64,000 bases of DNA, from assembly GCA_002205965.3 (NCBI GenBank), contig NADL03000006.1:930001-994000 (forward strand), written 5' to 3'. Source of the DNA: Kappaphycus alvarezii. Taxonomy: Eukaryota > Rhodophyta > Florideophyceae > Gigartinales > Solieriaceae. Positions 24,328 through 36,555 of this stretch are shown here, piece after piece. The position numbers were made by a program, and so were the translations under genes. A model generated the notes under the pieces. The model was not told where the DNA came from, made no database searches, and worked only from the letters and a program-made list of their open reading frames with translations. Every line of letters starts with the position of its first letter. The first letter of the stretch is position 1.

Positions 24328-25935
24328 ATGCAACCAACTGCCCCGACACCTGCCAATGCCCTGGTCGCCCACCGTCGCCCCCGTCAGCAACTTGTTGACA
24401 CCTTCTCAAAGCTGTCATTCATCCCTCAACCCCACCGAATCAAATTGAAGCCATTGCACCAATTTAATCTCCCAAGTCCCAACAGATTCCTCCCCCGCCG
24501 CGCAAAGTCACTCCTTCAATATGTCCTCCTTCAGACCATCATTCTCCTTCTCCGTCCTGGATCCGCGATTCGGCCGCCCAAACTTCCTCCTTTCAAGCTG
24601 CTCTTCCCGTCATCGATGTAGCGCTTTACCTAAAGGACCACTCTCATATTGAAGACCATGTCCCCGGGGAAGTGTTGCGCTACTTCTTCTCCTGCGCACC
24701 CTCTCCCAACTCAGTGCTTCTATCTCACATATTCTTCCACGCCTTCTGCATTACGGCCGTTCAACTCCGAGGAAGCCTGACATTATTTGCACTACCATCG
24801 CCTTGATGCAACGTGATACGGAAGGTTGGGATCCAGTCTTGATGGGTAGACTCAATTTGCTTCTGGCCGCTTCAAAACCAGTATGGCATCCCTCTGGTAT
24901 GAACAGGCGTGGGAATTACCACGATCAAATCCGACTTGATTTCGAAACCCAGGCAAAAGAGAACACTCTTTCCAATGTCGACATGGATCTTTACGAGCAG
25001 TTTTGGTCCCTTCAAAATCATGTGCGAAGCCCGCAGTTGGCAGAGAATCCGCAGCGCTGGGCAATAATCAGTAATGGTATGCATAAGGTCCTTGAAGTGT
25101 TTGAAACTCTAGTCTGCATCCCGAATCACCAACAAGACGATTGCGACGCGGGATCGGCTTATTTGATCTCCCCGGCCATCCTCAGGTTGCAGATGGTGGA
25201 TCCTAAGTTTCGCAGGCGCATTCTATTGCAATATGCTATTTTCCTGGGCCACATGGAAACAGTCGCTGAAACTGTGCTCAAGGCGAGATGTAGATTTCCA
25301 GAAGAAAGTCGAGTTTTGCAGACTCTCTTTGCCAATGGAGGCGACGGCGCCAAGCTGAAAAACAAGATTCACGTGCAGTTGGACCGCGATTCCGGTGGTC
25401 GGTTTAAGCGCTTTGCCAGTTTGCAGATGCAGCGAGACCGAATATGGCTGCAGTGGAGGCGCTTGGGGTATAAGAATTTGACTGATAAAGTCGTGCAGGC
25501 GCCAAAGCTCTTTAAAAGAAGAGCAACCCTTTCCCCAGTCCCTGACGTGGTGGATGGTCGCAAGCGGGCAAGAAGAGGCGCATGGAAATTAGTGAACAGG
25601 GGGCATGGCAAGATAAAAAGGATCCTTGGCAAACGTTAACAAAGAATGAGAGAATTGCGCCCTTGATGGAGTCTGACAGGAGTCCAGTGCCGACTCTACA
25701 AGAATTGCAGAGTGAGCTCAAGGAAGACATAGAGGAGAAAGATATTACGGACGATTTGAAGAGGAAGAATGATCCCAAGTTTGTGTGGCGGTCATTGCGT
25801 GTGCTTTGCGACCAATCGGTATCTACACTCATAAAGGTTATTGATCTCAAGGCAAAGGGAGGGATTGATTTGGAACATTGTCTTTCAGGCGTTGATGTTA
25901 AGCAGGAAAATGATTGCGATCCCGCAGAAAAGTAG
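24328..25935 (+). CDS. HPR1: THO complex subunit 1 (HPR1 / THOC1)
   Basis: THO couples transcription elongation to mRNA export and suppresses R-loops in the nucleus. The clearest part is an uninterrupted frame of about 280 codons (24803-25639) with LMGRLNLLLAASKP, DMDLYEQFWSLQNHVRSPQ, YLISPAILRLQMVDPKFRRR and ILLQYAIFLGHM. These are the hallmark blocks of the Efp1/THOC1 core. A C-terminal segment in another frame (to 25935) carries NDPKFVWRSLRVL, matching the conserved W-R-L-R block near the end of the family. Upstream, VIDVALYLKDHSHIEDHVP and a helical LLRTLSQLSASISHIL occur in two frames, so the N-terminal third needs frame changes or introns. The ATG at 24328 is the first in frame. Length is about 535 residues, somewhat shorter than human THOC1 (657). 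Confidence 0.8.
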
Positions 25936-27916
25936 GATTACATCCGCAAAGGAGCTTTGCAGCGCTATTTCTTCGGTAGTTGCCATTGATCAGCTCCGAG
26001 TGATACATGACATTCGATTTGAGCAGTTTTGATGCAAACTATTGGGTCAAACATCATTCTCGGGATTGCCTAACTAAATGGATTCTAATTTACCTACGCG
26101 CACTGCGTAGAACTAGCCATAATTTGACCGGCTCTTCGATACTGACGCAAGCAATCATTTCTCCAACCAGAAGTAGTGCCGACTAGAATTGCACTGCTTG
26201 AAATAAAGGCCACAATCTGCGTTCCACTCACTACTTGCGCGACAATTCTGTCCGACAATCACTGCCTGAGCACCTGGAAAAACCGTGCAGATAAATGTGT
26301 CCAGTGAGTGGACTCGAAAGTTTGGTAATCTAATCTGACAGGCCTGTGCCTAGCTCTTGGGTCGACGTCAATGTACTGCACTGTCTCAGATATCAACGAA
26401 CAACGGCTAATCGAAGGTGTCCTGCTTCTTATCCATTCGGTGCCGTCGATACCTGCTGCAAATATTGGGATAAAGAAAGCAGTTCTGTGCTCCGGAAGCA
26501 CCTGGTTCAAGAGATTACGAGCGGATCTGATCTCCGTGGAGTCTGCCAATACCGGAGGGATAGTAGGATATGATTTGGACAAAATCATGGAGATCTTGAA
26601 ACTACATGTCATCAGAGAAGCCGCAAGCGCGTGTCGCCTTAGAATCCAGCATTTGAATCTCGCACCCTCCAGATATCCGATACATAACTTGTTGCGATGC
26701 TTTACAAGGTTCAGTTTCCGCAGTTCTACCGCCGTTCCTGCGCGTAGCATCACTGCGCATCAGAACATCCCGGGAGCAAACCCGCGGTACGAATGCCAAC
26801 ATGCGGCTCTCGAGTTCCTTCGAGTAGTGAGTGATTCAGTCAGCATCCTGGGTGTGCGTTCCTTTCAAGTATCATACCCTAAAGACATTCAACGTCATTA
26901 GGACTTCCATAAGCACTGGATGATCTGCTGTTTAAGTCTGGAACCTACCTTCAGGGATGTCGAGACTTCCATGATCAAATGGTGGTCTGCCGTTTATGAG
27001 TCGTGAATTCCAGAGGCCATGCATGTTGCGGACATCATGCCCGGTCTCTGCTGTATATGTTGTCCTTATTTTGCAGACTAGTTTACTCATCCGTAGATTA
27101 ACCCAGTAGAGATGCAAATCGGGAGAGGCCTCCCAAATGATCCTTCCTCTGTATTGCTGAACCGCAGCGTTACATGAATCGATGGGGATGAGGCTTGCCA
27201 GGCATCCCTTGCAATGCAGAATATCATGATTCTACGGCTTCTTACCTGAATACGCCTATCTGTGAGAGAGATATTTACTCATTACTCATCTTGAGTGTGC
27301 ACCGACTGACCGACTAGTATCGCAAACCCATGATGGACGGTTGTTTTGAACGAGCTGTACAGAGGACTTCCACAGCTGAACCCCGAACTTTCAAGATATC
27401 GCAAGCTATTCGTTATTCTTACGTGCCAGGCGGGAGTAACTGGAGCTCTTCTCGTCTCGCAAGAAGCAAATGCTACATTCCAAATGGATAATGCTACTGC
27501 AAATTAAGATGCGATTCGCACATGTTTTATTGTTTATATCTATCTGCTCAAGCTGTGCTTCCAATTCACTGTGATACGGGAAGGATTTATCCTTCTCTGC
27601 AGAGCTAGATCCACCTGATGTCTTCGCTTTCTTCGGCTTTCTTCAGATTTGTCCGCAAGCTTGGTACACCGTGATACGTCTTCTCCATCTAGAATTGAAA
27701 CCCATCGATCTATCAAGGCACCCGACAACGAACAATTCTCATCGCTTGACTCCCAATGACTGTTATCTCTATGTTCAAAAGTCAAAAGTGTACGCTGTTT
27801 TCCTCTGTAACGCAGGAAATAACACGATGCAAATGTTTCGAAGGAAAAACCAACCTCTTACTCATTTTCGTTGAGCAACAAAAATGAGTTGCCCATATTC
27901 CTATACTGAGTGTCGC
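25936..27916. other. Intergenic tract between THO1 and GNL1 3' ends
   Basis: The two flanking genes converge here. Apart from the uncertain frame at 26259-26750 and a short one at 27540-27785 (rich in Ser, Arg and Asp), nothing recognisable was seen. Confidence 0.4.
26259..26750 (-). CDS. Hypothetical protein fragment, unrecognised
   Basis: The frame is open for 163 codons from an ATG at 26750. The middle reads RNLLNQVLPEHRTAFFIPIF then AAGIDGTEWIRSRT, faintly like the late part of fungal Zn2Cys6-type transcription factor domains (Fungal_trans_2), where a P-L-F-x-A-G block precedes an R-rich helix. No zinc cluster is present nearby. The opposite strand is also open (26371-26901), so the coding strand is not certain. 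Treat the transcription-factor idea as a guess. Confidence 0.22.
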   Translation of the reverse strand: MLRAGTAVELRKLNLVKHRNKLCIGYLEGARFKCWILRRHALAASLMTCSFKISMILSKSYPTIPPVLADSTEIRSARNLLNQVLPEHRTAFFIPIFAAGIDGTEWIRSRTPSISRCSLISETVQYIDVDPRARHRPVRLDYQTFESTHWTHLSARFFQVLRQ

Positions 27917-29935
27917 TCAAATCTTCCTCATCTTCATCCTCGTCTCCTCGTCTTCAGAATCAAGCGTGTACTGCTCGTCTGCGTCAATGGTATCGTCGTA
28001 AGTCCCTGACAGTACCGCTGCTACTCTGCCACTTGCGCTTACAACGCAGGCGTCGGCATCATCATGGACATCCCAAGCTTGGTCGTGCGCAAATGTAACA
28101 GAATCATTGCTGCTTGGCACATATCCCTCCGGAACAAGTGCAAGCACAATTCTACCATCAAGAGCTAGACGCAAGATGTTGTTCGCTGCTCGGAACACGT
28201 CCAGTCTAGCTGCTTTTGCAGTTCGAAAGCCTCGCTTCAATGCCCATGCCTCACAAATTTTCCATGCGGTCCACCCCTCTTTCGTCACATATCCTGGTTC
28301 ATCATGGTCCTCTTCCAACCGCTGGACCTCTTTGTCAAGGTTTAGTATGTCAACCAGGGGTACCCGATCTGCCAGATACTTAATCGCGGCGTATGGTTCA
28401 CGGACTTGGGCAATGGGATACATCCTGCAAGGATTTGCAATTCGCGAGGCGCGTTACCCGGGAACACTAGGCCTGGACAATCACACAACCGCACCGACTC
28501 CGAGAGAAAGATAGTTTGCAGATGTTTTGTGTTGACCCGGAGTTCGACTCGTACTGACGACTTTCTTCCGTACACCGTTGATCATGCTACTCTTACCGGC
28601 ATTTGGATGACCAAGAATACCAATCGTAATCATGTTCTCTCGTACTGAATCATCTCCGTCGAGATCAAAGGTCATTTCGCTCATGTTTGACTCTGTGTCT
28701 GATTCGCGCCGGATGTGCCAGTTCTCTTTCGCCGGGCCACCTGTATCAACACTCCTTGACTGTTTACGCGTGACCTTGGAATCCTTCTTGGCCTTCCTAC
28801 CCTTTCCTTTTCCAGACCCGGAGGCACTTGCTTGCGAAACCTCGACAATCTTCGCCCTCCTGCGCCGCTTTTCTGTGCTTTGGGTTCTACTAGCTCTTCT
28901 CCATTTCCTTATTCTCAGATCTGGACAGGGGATTCACACTCTCAGCAAGTCTTGGACGAGTTTCTGCAGGTATACTGGGGGAGCCCTAAGTGCCTCTTCG
29001 AGAAAGTTGACATCAGTATCCTCTTCATAATCCTCCTCCTCTGCGATTCGGTCCACTTGGGCACGCCATTGTTCGAGGTATTTTTTCTTCCTGTCCTCCA
29101 AATTCAAAGTCTCCACAGCAGCCAACAACTGATCCGCTCCCCATGCCGACAGCTTTGATCTTGCCATGCGCCTCTCCCTTCTGCTCAACAACTCTGAATT
29201 TTCTTGACTTGGAGCGAGTTTAGCATCAGGGAAGGAACTGAACATAGCCAAAGCCAAGGCCGGATAACGAGTGTCAAAGTATCGCTTCCATGCCAGGAGG
29301 ACATCTGCGGAACCAAGTCACACTTGTTGAGAGCTAAAACCATGCCCTTGTTCAAATCATCAGTGACGTAGTGGTATAAATCAGGTACAAAGTGAAGCGG
29401 TGGAAAGCGAATGTCGGCAACCAAGACCAATACATCCGAACGCTCGATGACCCTCCAAAGTTGACGCCATGTCTCCAAATTTCCCTCAAAGTAAGCGGCA
29501 AGGGATCGTCAGGACGTGATACGCGCTTGAGCCAGTCCTCAAACATGACACCCTCTCGCTTATTGACATCTTGCACGGAATCTTTGAAGGACCAGCCGGT
29601 CGTCGAGGCATTGCGTACATGGGATCAGGGAAAGGTCGGACGTGATCAATATCCATTTGTCGGTTGGCATAATCCGCAGGTGTAGGAAGGGAAAGTGGAA
29701 CATGAGCTTGTTGGCGGTGCCTTTTCCGCGCAGCATCGGAATCCTCTGCGAAAATGAGGCGGTAGCGATGGGGCGCTTGGGCTGCTTTTTGAAGGCGGGA
29801 ACGACGAGGGGCGGATGTTTGCGGAGTAGGGCTGAGTTGGGATGGGGCGGAGGGGGTGGATGTTGGATCGTGGGCTTGACGTTTTTGGCGGAGTTGCTCG
29901 CGCTTGGCTTTTGCCGAGAAGGGTTTCTTGCCCAT
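27917..29935 (-). CDS. GNL1: GNL1-type circularly permuted GTPase (HSR1/MMR1 family)
   Basis: GNL1 belongs to the YlqF/YawG GTPases, many of which act in ribosome biogenesis; its own role is less settled. The start is typical: MGKKPFSAKAKREQLRQKR, then HRYRLIFAEDSD. Next come FEDWLKRV, METWRQLWRVIERSDVLVLV and ADIRFPPLHF. The G motifs appear in permuted order: G4 NKCDLVP (about 29310), G5 region FSSF, G1 GHPNAGKSS (about 28606), G2 TPG then TKHLQT, and G3 DCPGL (about 28470). An insert rich in Glu, Arg and Lys lies between G5 and G1, as in GNL1. The C-terminal part (28423-27917) has the family's AIKYLADRVPLVDIL, ending in an acidic tail (LDSEDEETRMKMRKI). The span gives about 670 residues (human GNL1 has 607). 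Several frame changes occur, for example one extra base within the G2 block. LSG1 is the alternative, but the N-terminus fits GNL1 better. Confidence 0.88.
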
Positions 29936-32427
29936 CTTGGATGATGTGGTGTGGGTGTGGGTGTGTGAGGGGAGAAGAGGAGATTGTCGACAATGTTGGT
30001 GAGGGGTTCAAGGCGTCGTGACGTTTGTTTTGTGCGCTGGGAATATGCGTAAGTGAGAAGACAAGATAGCGGAGGCGAGACGAAGACGAAGCGGAAAAAG
30101 GCAAGTGGGGGAAGGGAAGAGGCGGGGGAGATACTTTTTCGCCGGTTGCGGTTTATATCGGCTGGTGCCGGCGGTTGGCCGGCAGCAAACGAAAGGTATA
30201 CAGGTGTGGAATCTGTACAATTCGTAACCCTCTCCTGCGGACCTAAAATTCGCAACATTTGGACCTAATTTTGTTCGGATCCACCGACGATGACAGGTGC
30301 TTGGGAGATGTAAGCCGCTATCCCTGAAATTATAATTGTAATTGTATATGGCTTAATTTTTTATTATCGAATCAAACTGTAAATCCGCTGGACAGACTGG
30401 AACAGTCTGCTTTCACCAAATGCGACAACCAATCTACGTCTGCGTAAAAATTACGACAGCGATGCTGTATCTATTGCAGAAGTTCTGGAAAATTTTTATC
30501 ATAAAACAAGTACTCCCAAAGCTATGTTTTAGACGTTTCAACACGTGGCCCAATGATCAACGAATGCCGTCCGAAAAGGCATGCATTCTCGTCATCCGTA
30601 CAGTAAATTTACTACTTTTGTAGCGCTGTACAATTTATGTAACAGTCCAATATTACACTAGGGTTACTTTATATACAGTAGTACAGTATGAAACGATTCT
30701 CTTCACCAGCTGTGCACCACGACCACATGGATCTTTGCTCTGCTCAACGGCAACTATGAGCCGCACAACACTACACTAGACGCTGTCGTCGCTCCATCCC
30801 TTCACGGTGAAGCCTTGACCCGGACCATCCCCCCAAACATGCGACAATACTCCTTGCTATATCGCACTGTCCCGAGTGGCAACCTACTCGTTCGAATTGC
30901 CGTTCAGACCATAATCCTGTACCCACGACATGATTCGACCTGATTCCCTCTTCGCTTTAGACTGCTAATTACAATCGCCAAGATTTCCAAACGGAACATC
31001 TTCCCATCACAAACCCTACAATATCGTGTCCAAACAGAGAGAGGGTGCGTGCAATTGCAACGTCGCACCATGCCTAACACAGCTTGATCACAACCTGCGT
31101 TGCTGTAATACGTGTTTTCAGAACACCAATCCGTCAGTGACCATGTGGACATCAACGCAATCTAGTCCACTGCTGCTTGCGATGGTGACTCGATGGCCTT
31201 TGTATGAACAGTGGATCATGAATGCTATGTATCCCTCATCGGATTAGATCGAGTGCTCTGTTGGCCATCTGAATTAAACTCTCCCTCTCGAGCTAGGAGA
31301 CAGGGTCGGTGGTTAAAATGCCGCCTGCGTGCAGGTTATTTTCCATTGGTCGGAGGGTGTAGCCATGAGTAATCCTTACCGTAATCGGAATCGAGTTTGA
31401 TGGAGTGCGCATCGTTGGTAATGTACTAGGCTGATGTAATGACAGGGATCGTAGCGGGTAGATATCCCATGAACGGAAAACATGTCATGTTCCCTCGCTT
31501 GCGTGGTATCTGTATCTAATAGCCCCCCCCCCCGATTTCCTGGCTCTACCTCTGTAGAGTTTTGAATCTCGGTCAGTCGGTGGGTAAACCAGAAGAAAAT
31601 GAATCAAGCATCATTATCTATCATTATCTATCCGTTCGCCCAAAGATTCGTAAAGTCATGCTCAGCCGGAGATACGTTGTAACGAAATCGCCCGTAACGT
31701 CTGAACAATGTCGTGATGCTTGCGTCTTGGTAACGCGCTCTTCGCGGTGAAAACTGACGCGGATTCAATGACACAGGGCACGGAAAGGGGGAAACGGAGG
31801 TAAAGCGAAACAGGATTTTATCCAAAGGTGTTGGGGCGGGCGCTTCGTCCGTGCAGAGGATTGGTAGAGTACCTTTCGTTTGGTTTTTGCTTCACCAAAG
31901 AAAACTCCAGATGCAACTTTACTTTACTGTACGTTCCCTTATGATTGCGTATACCGAGACGGCTCAACGGGGGTTACGACTATAGACGTCTGTAAGATAC
32001 GTCATGGTTGGGCTTCAGTTCGTACTTGCCTGGTACACGTGTAGTGTTGGTTGCGCGCAGTTGTGAGTACTATGGGTGCAGCGCCAACGACCGGCGTGTG
32101 AATGCAGCACCCGACTCCGGGGTTTCCTACCTATTTGTCTCTCTTTTGATCTCTGCTTTATGTCTTGCCTCCACCCTAGAGACGCAACGGTGACACCTGT
32201 GTTGGAAGATTCGTACGTACAGGGGAAGAGATGGCCTTTTTATTCGTGCGTACAGTACCTCAAGGAAGAGCCAAATTTATACAGCCCAGTCAGGACCTAT
32301 GTTCTTCTTGGCCACCACCTTCCTGAAAAGCACCTCTGGGCAAGAGGATGGTAGCCAGTCGGAACGCTCACTGCTTCTCAGGTACCGAAACTCTCTAGCC
32401 GCCATCGACAATATTTTTCTATACAAG
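29936..32427. other. Intergenic tract upstream of GNL1
   Basis: The first 250 bases should hold the GNL1 promoter; the plus strand there is G/A-rich. A TATACAGTAGTACAGTATG motif lies at about 30672-30690 and a run of 11 C at 31523-31533. No coding family recognised. Confidence 0.4.
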
Positions 32428-32668
32428 GGACACTCCAAGCGTCTTTCTGACTGACCGGAGCAACAACAACAAACCCAACCAGTTCAAACTTTCTACAACC
32501 TGACCATTATTTATAGACTTTCCCATAAAGCGCCCTAGCTCAATAGTCGAGGTGGCAAAATAAAAAAACCAAAAAAAACACCCAAAAAGAAGACATCGCG
32601 AGCGAAAAGTGTGCAACATAATACACTCTAGCGTTATAGCTTCATTAAAATTAAACGCAATCTTCCCT
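32428..32668 (-). mobile_element. 3' LTR of the copia element that continues at 36.56-42.14 kb
   Basis: This stretch matches 41723-42141 in order (for example ACCTGACCA, then GAGGTGGCAAAATAAAA against GAGGTGACAAAATAAAA, CGCGAGCGA, and CATTAAAATTAAAC). Read on minus it starts TGAAAGGG and is preceded by a purine-rich tract at about 32669-32684, as expected for a polypurine tract. It is separated from the rest of its element by the gypsy insertion. Confidence 0.6.
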
Positions 32669-32684
32669 TTCAAACTCTCTCCAA

Positions 32685-35600
32685 AACAACGAGTGGGTCG
32701 TCGTACAATCAGAAAATCACGTTATTCAACTGAAGATCAGCAACCTTCCCTCCGAAAGGAACGCTACGTCCTTGCTTATATGTTCCACGCCTGCAATCTC
32801 GGAACCGTTCGTAGAGGACAAAAATTAAGATGCATGCACAAAAATTCGCAAGATAATGCGGGCAGATGCATTCAGATTAGATAGTTCGGCGAATGGATGC
32901 AAACTGTTTCAGGATTCTTTCCCTCCCGGAAAGAATTGACGTCCGAGTTAATGTATATGGTGCATTAGTCCATGCTCACGAATGTAGTAAAGGAAGGCTT
33001 CGGTTTCGTTCCGTCGGGAGCGACAAAATACCTTGTCGACTGCAACGTGGCTTCACGCAAAGGTGCCCCCTCCAGCAGAGTGAGAAACTGGTACCCCTTG
33101 CCTCGCCGGCGGTGCGCGACGATATCTTGAAACTCAAAGAGAGGTTCTCATTGGGAACTGGGGCTGGTTGAGGCGCAGTAGGTTTGCTTACTGCGGTGGG
33201 TTGAGTGTAGTAGTGCAAGGTATGATCAAAATTCACAACAGGGTGAGCCCGAACGTTATCTGGAATTTCGATATGAATAGAATTTTCCCGATAAGGCCGA
33301 GCACGCGAGGCGAGCCATAACTTCGGGCGGACAACTTCTTCGATAGTTTTGTCGCTTTTATGGCGTCAGAAAAGTGTTCTAGAATGAACCACGCAAGATT
33401 TCCAACTTTGTAGGAGAAAGATGTATACTGCGAGCCTTCTGATCGTTCATCAAATTGCGCATCGTCGTATGAGGCCTTGATTTGTTTCCTGAACTTTTTA
33501 GAGAGCCAATCAAAGTTTTGTACCGAAATTGACTAGAAAACAGACAGTTCAGTGAAGATTTCGGCTGGCAGCTGAGTAACAGCTTTGAAAACACCGCACA
33601 TTACCCTAGACGGTCAAGCATTTTGCCTGTGCGATATATAGGCGCATTATTTTGTTTTATAATGCCCTATAGCGCGCAGTATTCGTTAAAAACTCTGATT
33701 TTCCTTTCCGCTTGACTAAAAATAACGGGGAATCATAAAGTAAAAGACCAAGGCGAGTTTTCTTGCCCCGTAAGAGAGATTCGACATATTCATCTGTTGC
33801 TACGAATTATGCAAGAAAGTATGGAAATAGTGGAAAGTTTGGAGGCTTGGCATTCGCATCTGTTTCAATGATATGGTCGACTGAGCACGAAGGAGGAAGT
33901 CACTCTGGGAAATCTTTTCTGAACTCTTGCTTTTATTTTACAAGCAGACTAATAAGCCTTTCATCCAGCGATTCTCTTTTCGAGGGTTTAAGTTGGAGAT
34001 TAGATACTTGCGTAGACTTTGGCGTCACGTTGTGGACAGAAAAGTCTCCCTTCGTTCCCCTCTTTTTCAATAACGATCGAAACGCCTTGACCACGAGTTT
34101 TCTCAAGCTTACCTGATGTTACGTTCTCTCTGTGCAAAAGGGGATGCTGTATCATGCTTATGTAGTGCCAGGGTAATCCACCGCTTGATCCACTCGCGGA
34201 GATCCATGAGGTTGATACCGAGAATGCAACTTTTTCGATTGATTCTCGGACCCTGCCCTTGTTGTGCTTACTTCAGGTTACGCTGAAATCCACTGTAGGG
34301 AACGACATACTCTGGGACTACTGTACTAGCGGTGATGTAATGATACTGTATTACTGGTGTAAGGCTGCCTACCTCACTGTGCACCGCGGCCCTATATAGG
34401 TGGATTGTACAGCCGAGGCTGGATCCGTGGACCGTTCCACCAGAAGTGGACCGACGCCGTGGTGTCTACTTCCTGAGTAATCCGTTCCACCTATTATATC
34501 TACTTTTAGCTAAGCCTCTATTTTTGTGCCATTAGGGCAGATTTTCCGTTTTACTACTAGCAATCTAGTACTTAAGGAAAACCTAGCTTAGAACCGCTAC
34601 ATTAAAGCTACCGATGTCTTGCCTAGTCTACGGACACATTTTTTTTTGATCTACAACAACTTTTTCGGGCTCTTCCCAGTCTGCGCTAGCTTCAGCCCCC
34701 TCGCCCCTGTCTGGCTAGCAAGGATTCTGGCCTTGCCGCTTAGGTGCGTCAATTTCAGCTAATCCTGCGCGCGGAGTCACGTTTTACAGTCGCGGTACTT
34801 TTCTCGGTTCCCTAGGCTCTGCCCTCCCTTTTGCAACTACCTCCCCTTTTACTGTTTTTTTCCTGTTCGAGCTTTGTCGCAGTATTCCCTTTACGTGAGC
34901 TCGGACAAATCACCTTCTCTAGAACTTTCGTACCCGCGCGTGCCGTACTGTGTCACCTGCCGGTTGCACTACAGCTTACTGTTACCTGCTCAGTGGCGTA
35001 CTCAATCGCTAGGTTATTTCCTTTGTGCCAAGGAATTCCGAGTAATACGTCATATCGAGATGGGCCACTGACCAATCATATGTGTAAGCGTGTTTGGTTA
35101 GCTGGATTTTCGCGTTTGCAGCCAAGAATAGTGAGTTTTCAGTGCTGCTTACCTGCGAGTGAGAGATTTCAATGTTAGCTTCATTTAAGTCATGCTGATA
35201 CTGTAAGCGCCTGACAAAATCATATGAAAGTACATTGGTGTTACAGATTTCTTCCTTCAAAATTGTAACTTGTTGCCCACAGAGCATTCCTTTCAAAATC
35301 AGAAGCCAAGATACCGGAATATTCATAATATCGACGAGTTATTCGTTCTTCATTAGGTGTTGAATGATGGGTTGGTTCGCATTACGCTATAAAGTTCTTC
35401 TGGAGTAGTTGCTTTCGAGTAATCTATTCATTTTCTGAGTATGAATCTCAGTCTATTGCGGTCTCTACAAATCTGACTCGCGCGGGCTCGTAAAGTCTGA
35501 TTTTTGCGGTCTTTGTGCACGCGTCTGCGTTTACGACCGTATGGGGTGAGATTTGTGCGTTGGTTATCGGTGGGTTACACTTCCACGGTCTATAAACGAA

Positions 35601-36555
35601 GTTACCGCATTTGAAACAGGCGTTTTTGCTTACGTCATTAACCCTGCCTACTCCTCGGTTGCTTTAGTACCTGTTTCTCTGATATAGGTTACCTATTTCC
35701 ATTGGAGTAAGTGCAAGTGATGATTTTCTTGGCTGTCTTAGAATTATGCTGCTGTAAAAAGTACCGCAAAGGGCGTTGTCAACCCTCAATGCAATTTGAG
35801 CCGCAGATTCAAATGTTGGTACTGTGCTTTTCATTATTTCCAACCAAATATACACTTTCAGGTTGTCAATAAATTTGTCGAGCTTTTCTCCGGCGTACAT
35901 GGCCGGAATCTTAAAGACCATGTTTCTGAAAGCCTTCAGGTACTTAGATACTGATTGCGTCTTCCTGAGTTTACGAATTTTACAACGGGCCCTACGAATA
36001 TGGTCACTAGGGAAAAAATCTCTTTGTAACGCATACTTGAATGAACCCCACGTCTTCGCCACAATTTCAGCCTGAACTAGAGTTTACCACCAAATGGCAG
36101 CGGTTCGAGTTAGAAATGTTGACGCGAATATCACCTTGTTCTAATCTGAAAATTGAAAAGTTGGGTTGAGGTTTTACATATCAGAAAATACTGATCGATT
36201 TTGTAAAGCCAAGTGGTAACCGTGAGTTATTTTTTTCTTCCGTCGGAGACCTCTGGACGGTTCGGCTTCAGGCTGGCTGATACTGATTAAATCTCACTCC
36301 GTTCCCAGGCGATGATACCAGTAAATCAATAACGAGTAGATCCTCACACAACTAGACAATCACTTTATTTAACTGAAGATCAGCACCCTCCCTTCAGAAA
36401 GGAAGACTATGTCCTTGCTTATATATTCCGCGCCTGGACTATTGGGACTGTTCGTGGAGGAGAAAAATTCAGATGCAATGCACCAACATTCGAAAGAGAA
36501 GGCGGGCGGATAAAATCAGATTAGATAGTTCGGCGAGTGGATATGAACTGTATCA
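32685..36555 (-). mobile_element. Decayed Ty3/gypsy-type element with related terminal repeats, inserted in a copia element
   Basis: Two direct repeats of about 230 bp bound it: about 32685-32911 and 36325-36555 (shared words CTGAAGATCAGCA, GTCCTTGCTTATAT, GATTAGATAGTTCGGCGA). Just inside the right repeat, on minus, TGGTATCATCGCCTGGGAAC (36320-36301) is a good tRNA primer binding site. Parts on minus: gag at about 36062-35664 (WGSFKYALQRDFFP, SVSKYLKAFRNM), an aspartic-protease-like region at about 35326-35009 (NTNVLSYDFVRRL), reverse-transcriptase-like remains below about 34100, and integrase C-terminal remains near 33500-33300. It is shorter than a complete gypsy element, and clearly broken with many breaks. 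A further LTR-like insertion sits inside it. Confidence 0.72.
34294..34601. mobile_element. Candidate solo LTR inside the gypsy element
   Basis: A 308-bp block begins TGTAGGGAAC and ends GAACCGCTACA, so its ends are short inverted repeats of the TG...CA type. It contains a TATATAGG box near 34393. It splits gypsy protease-like from RT-like remains. No clear target duplication was seen, so the call rests on the termini only. Confidence 0.4.
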
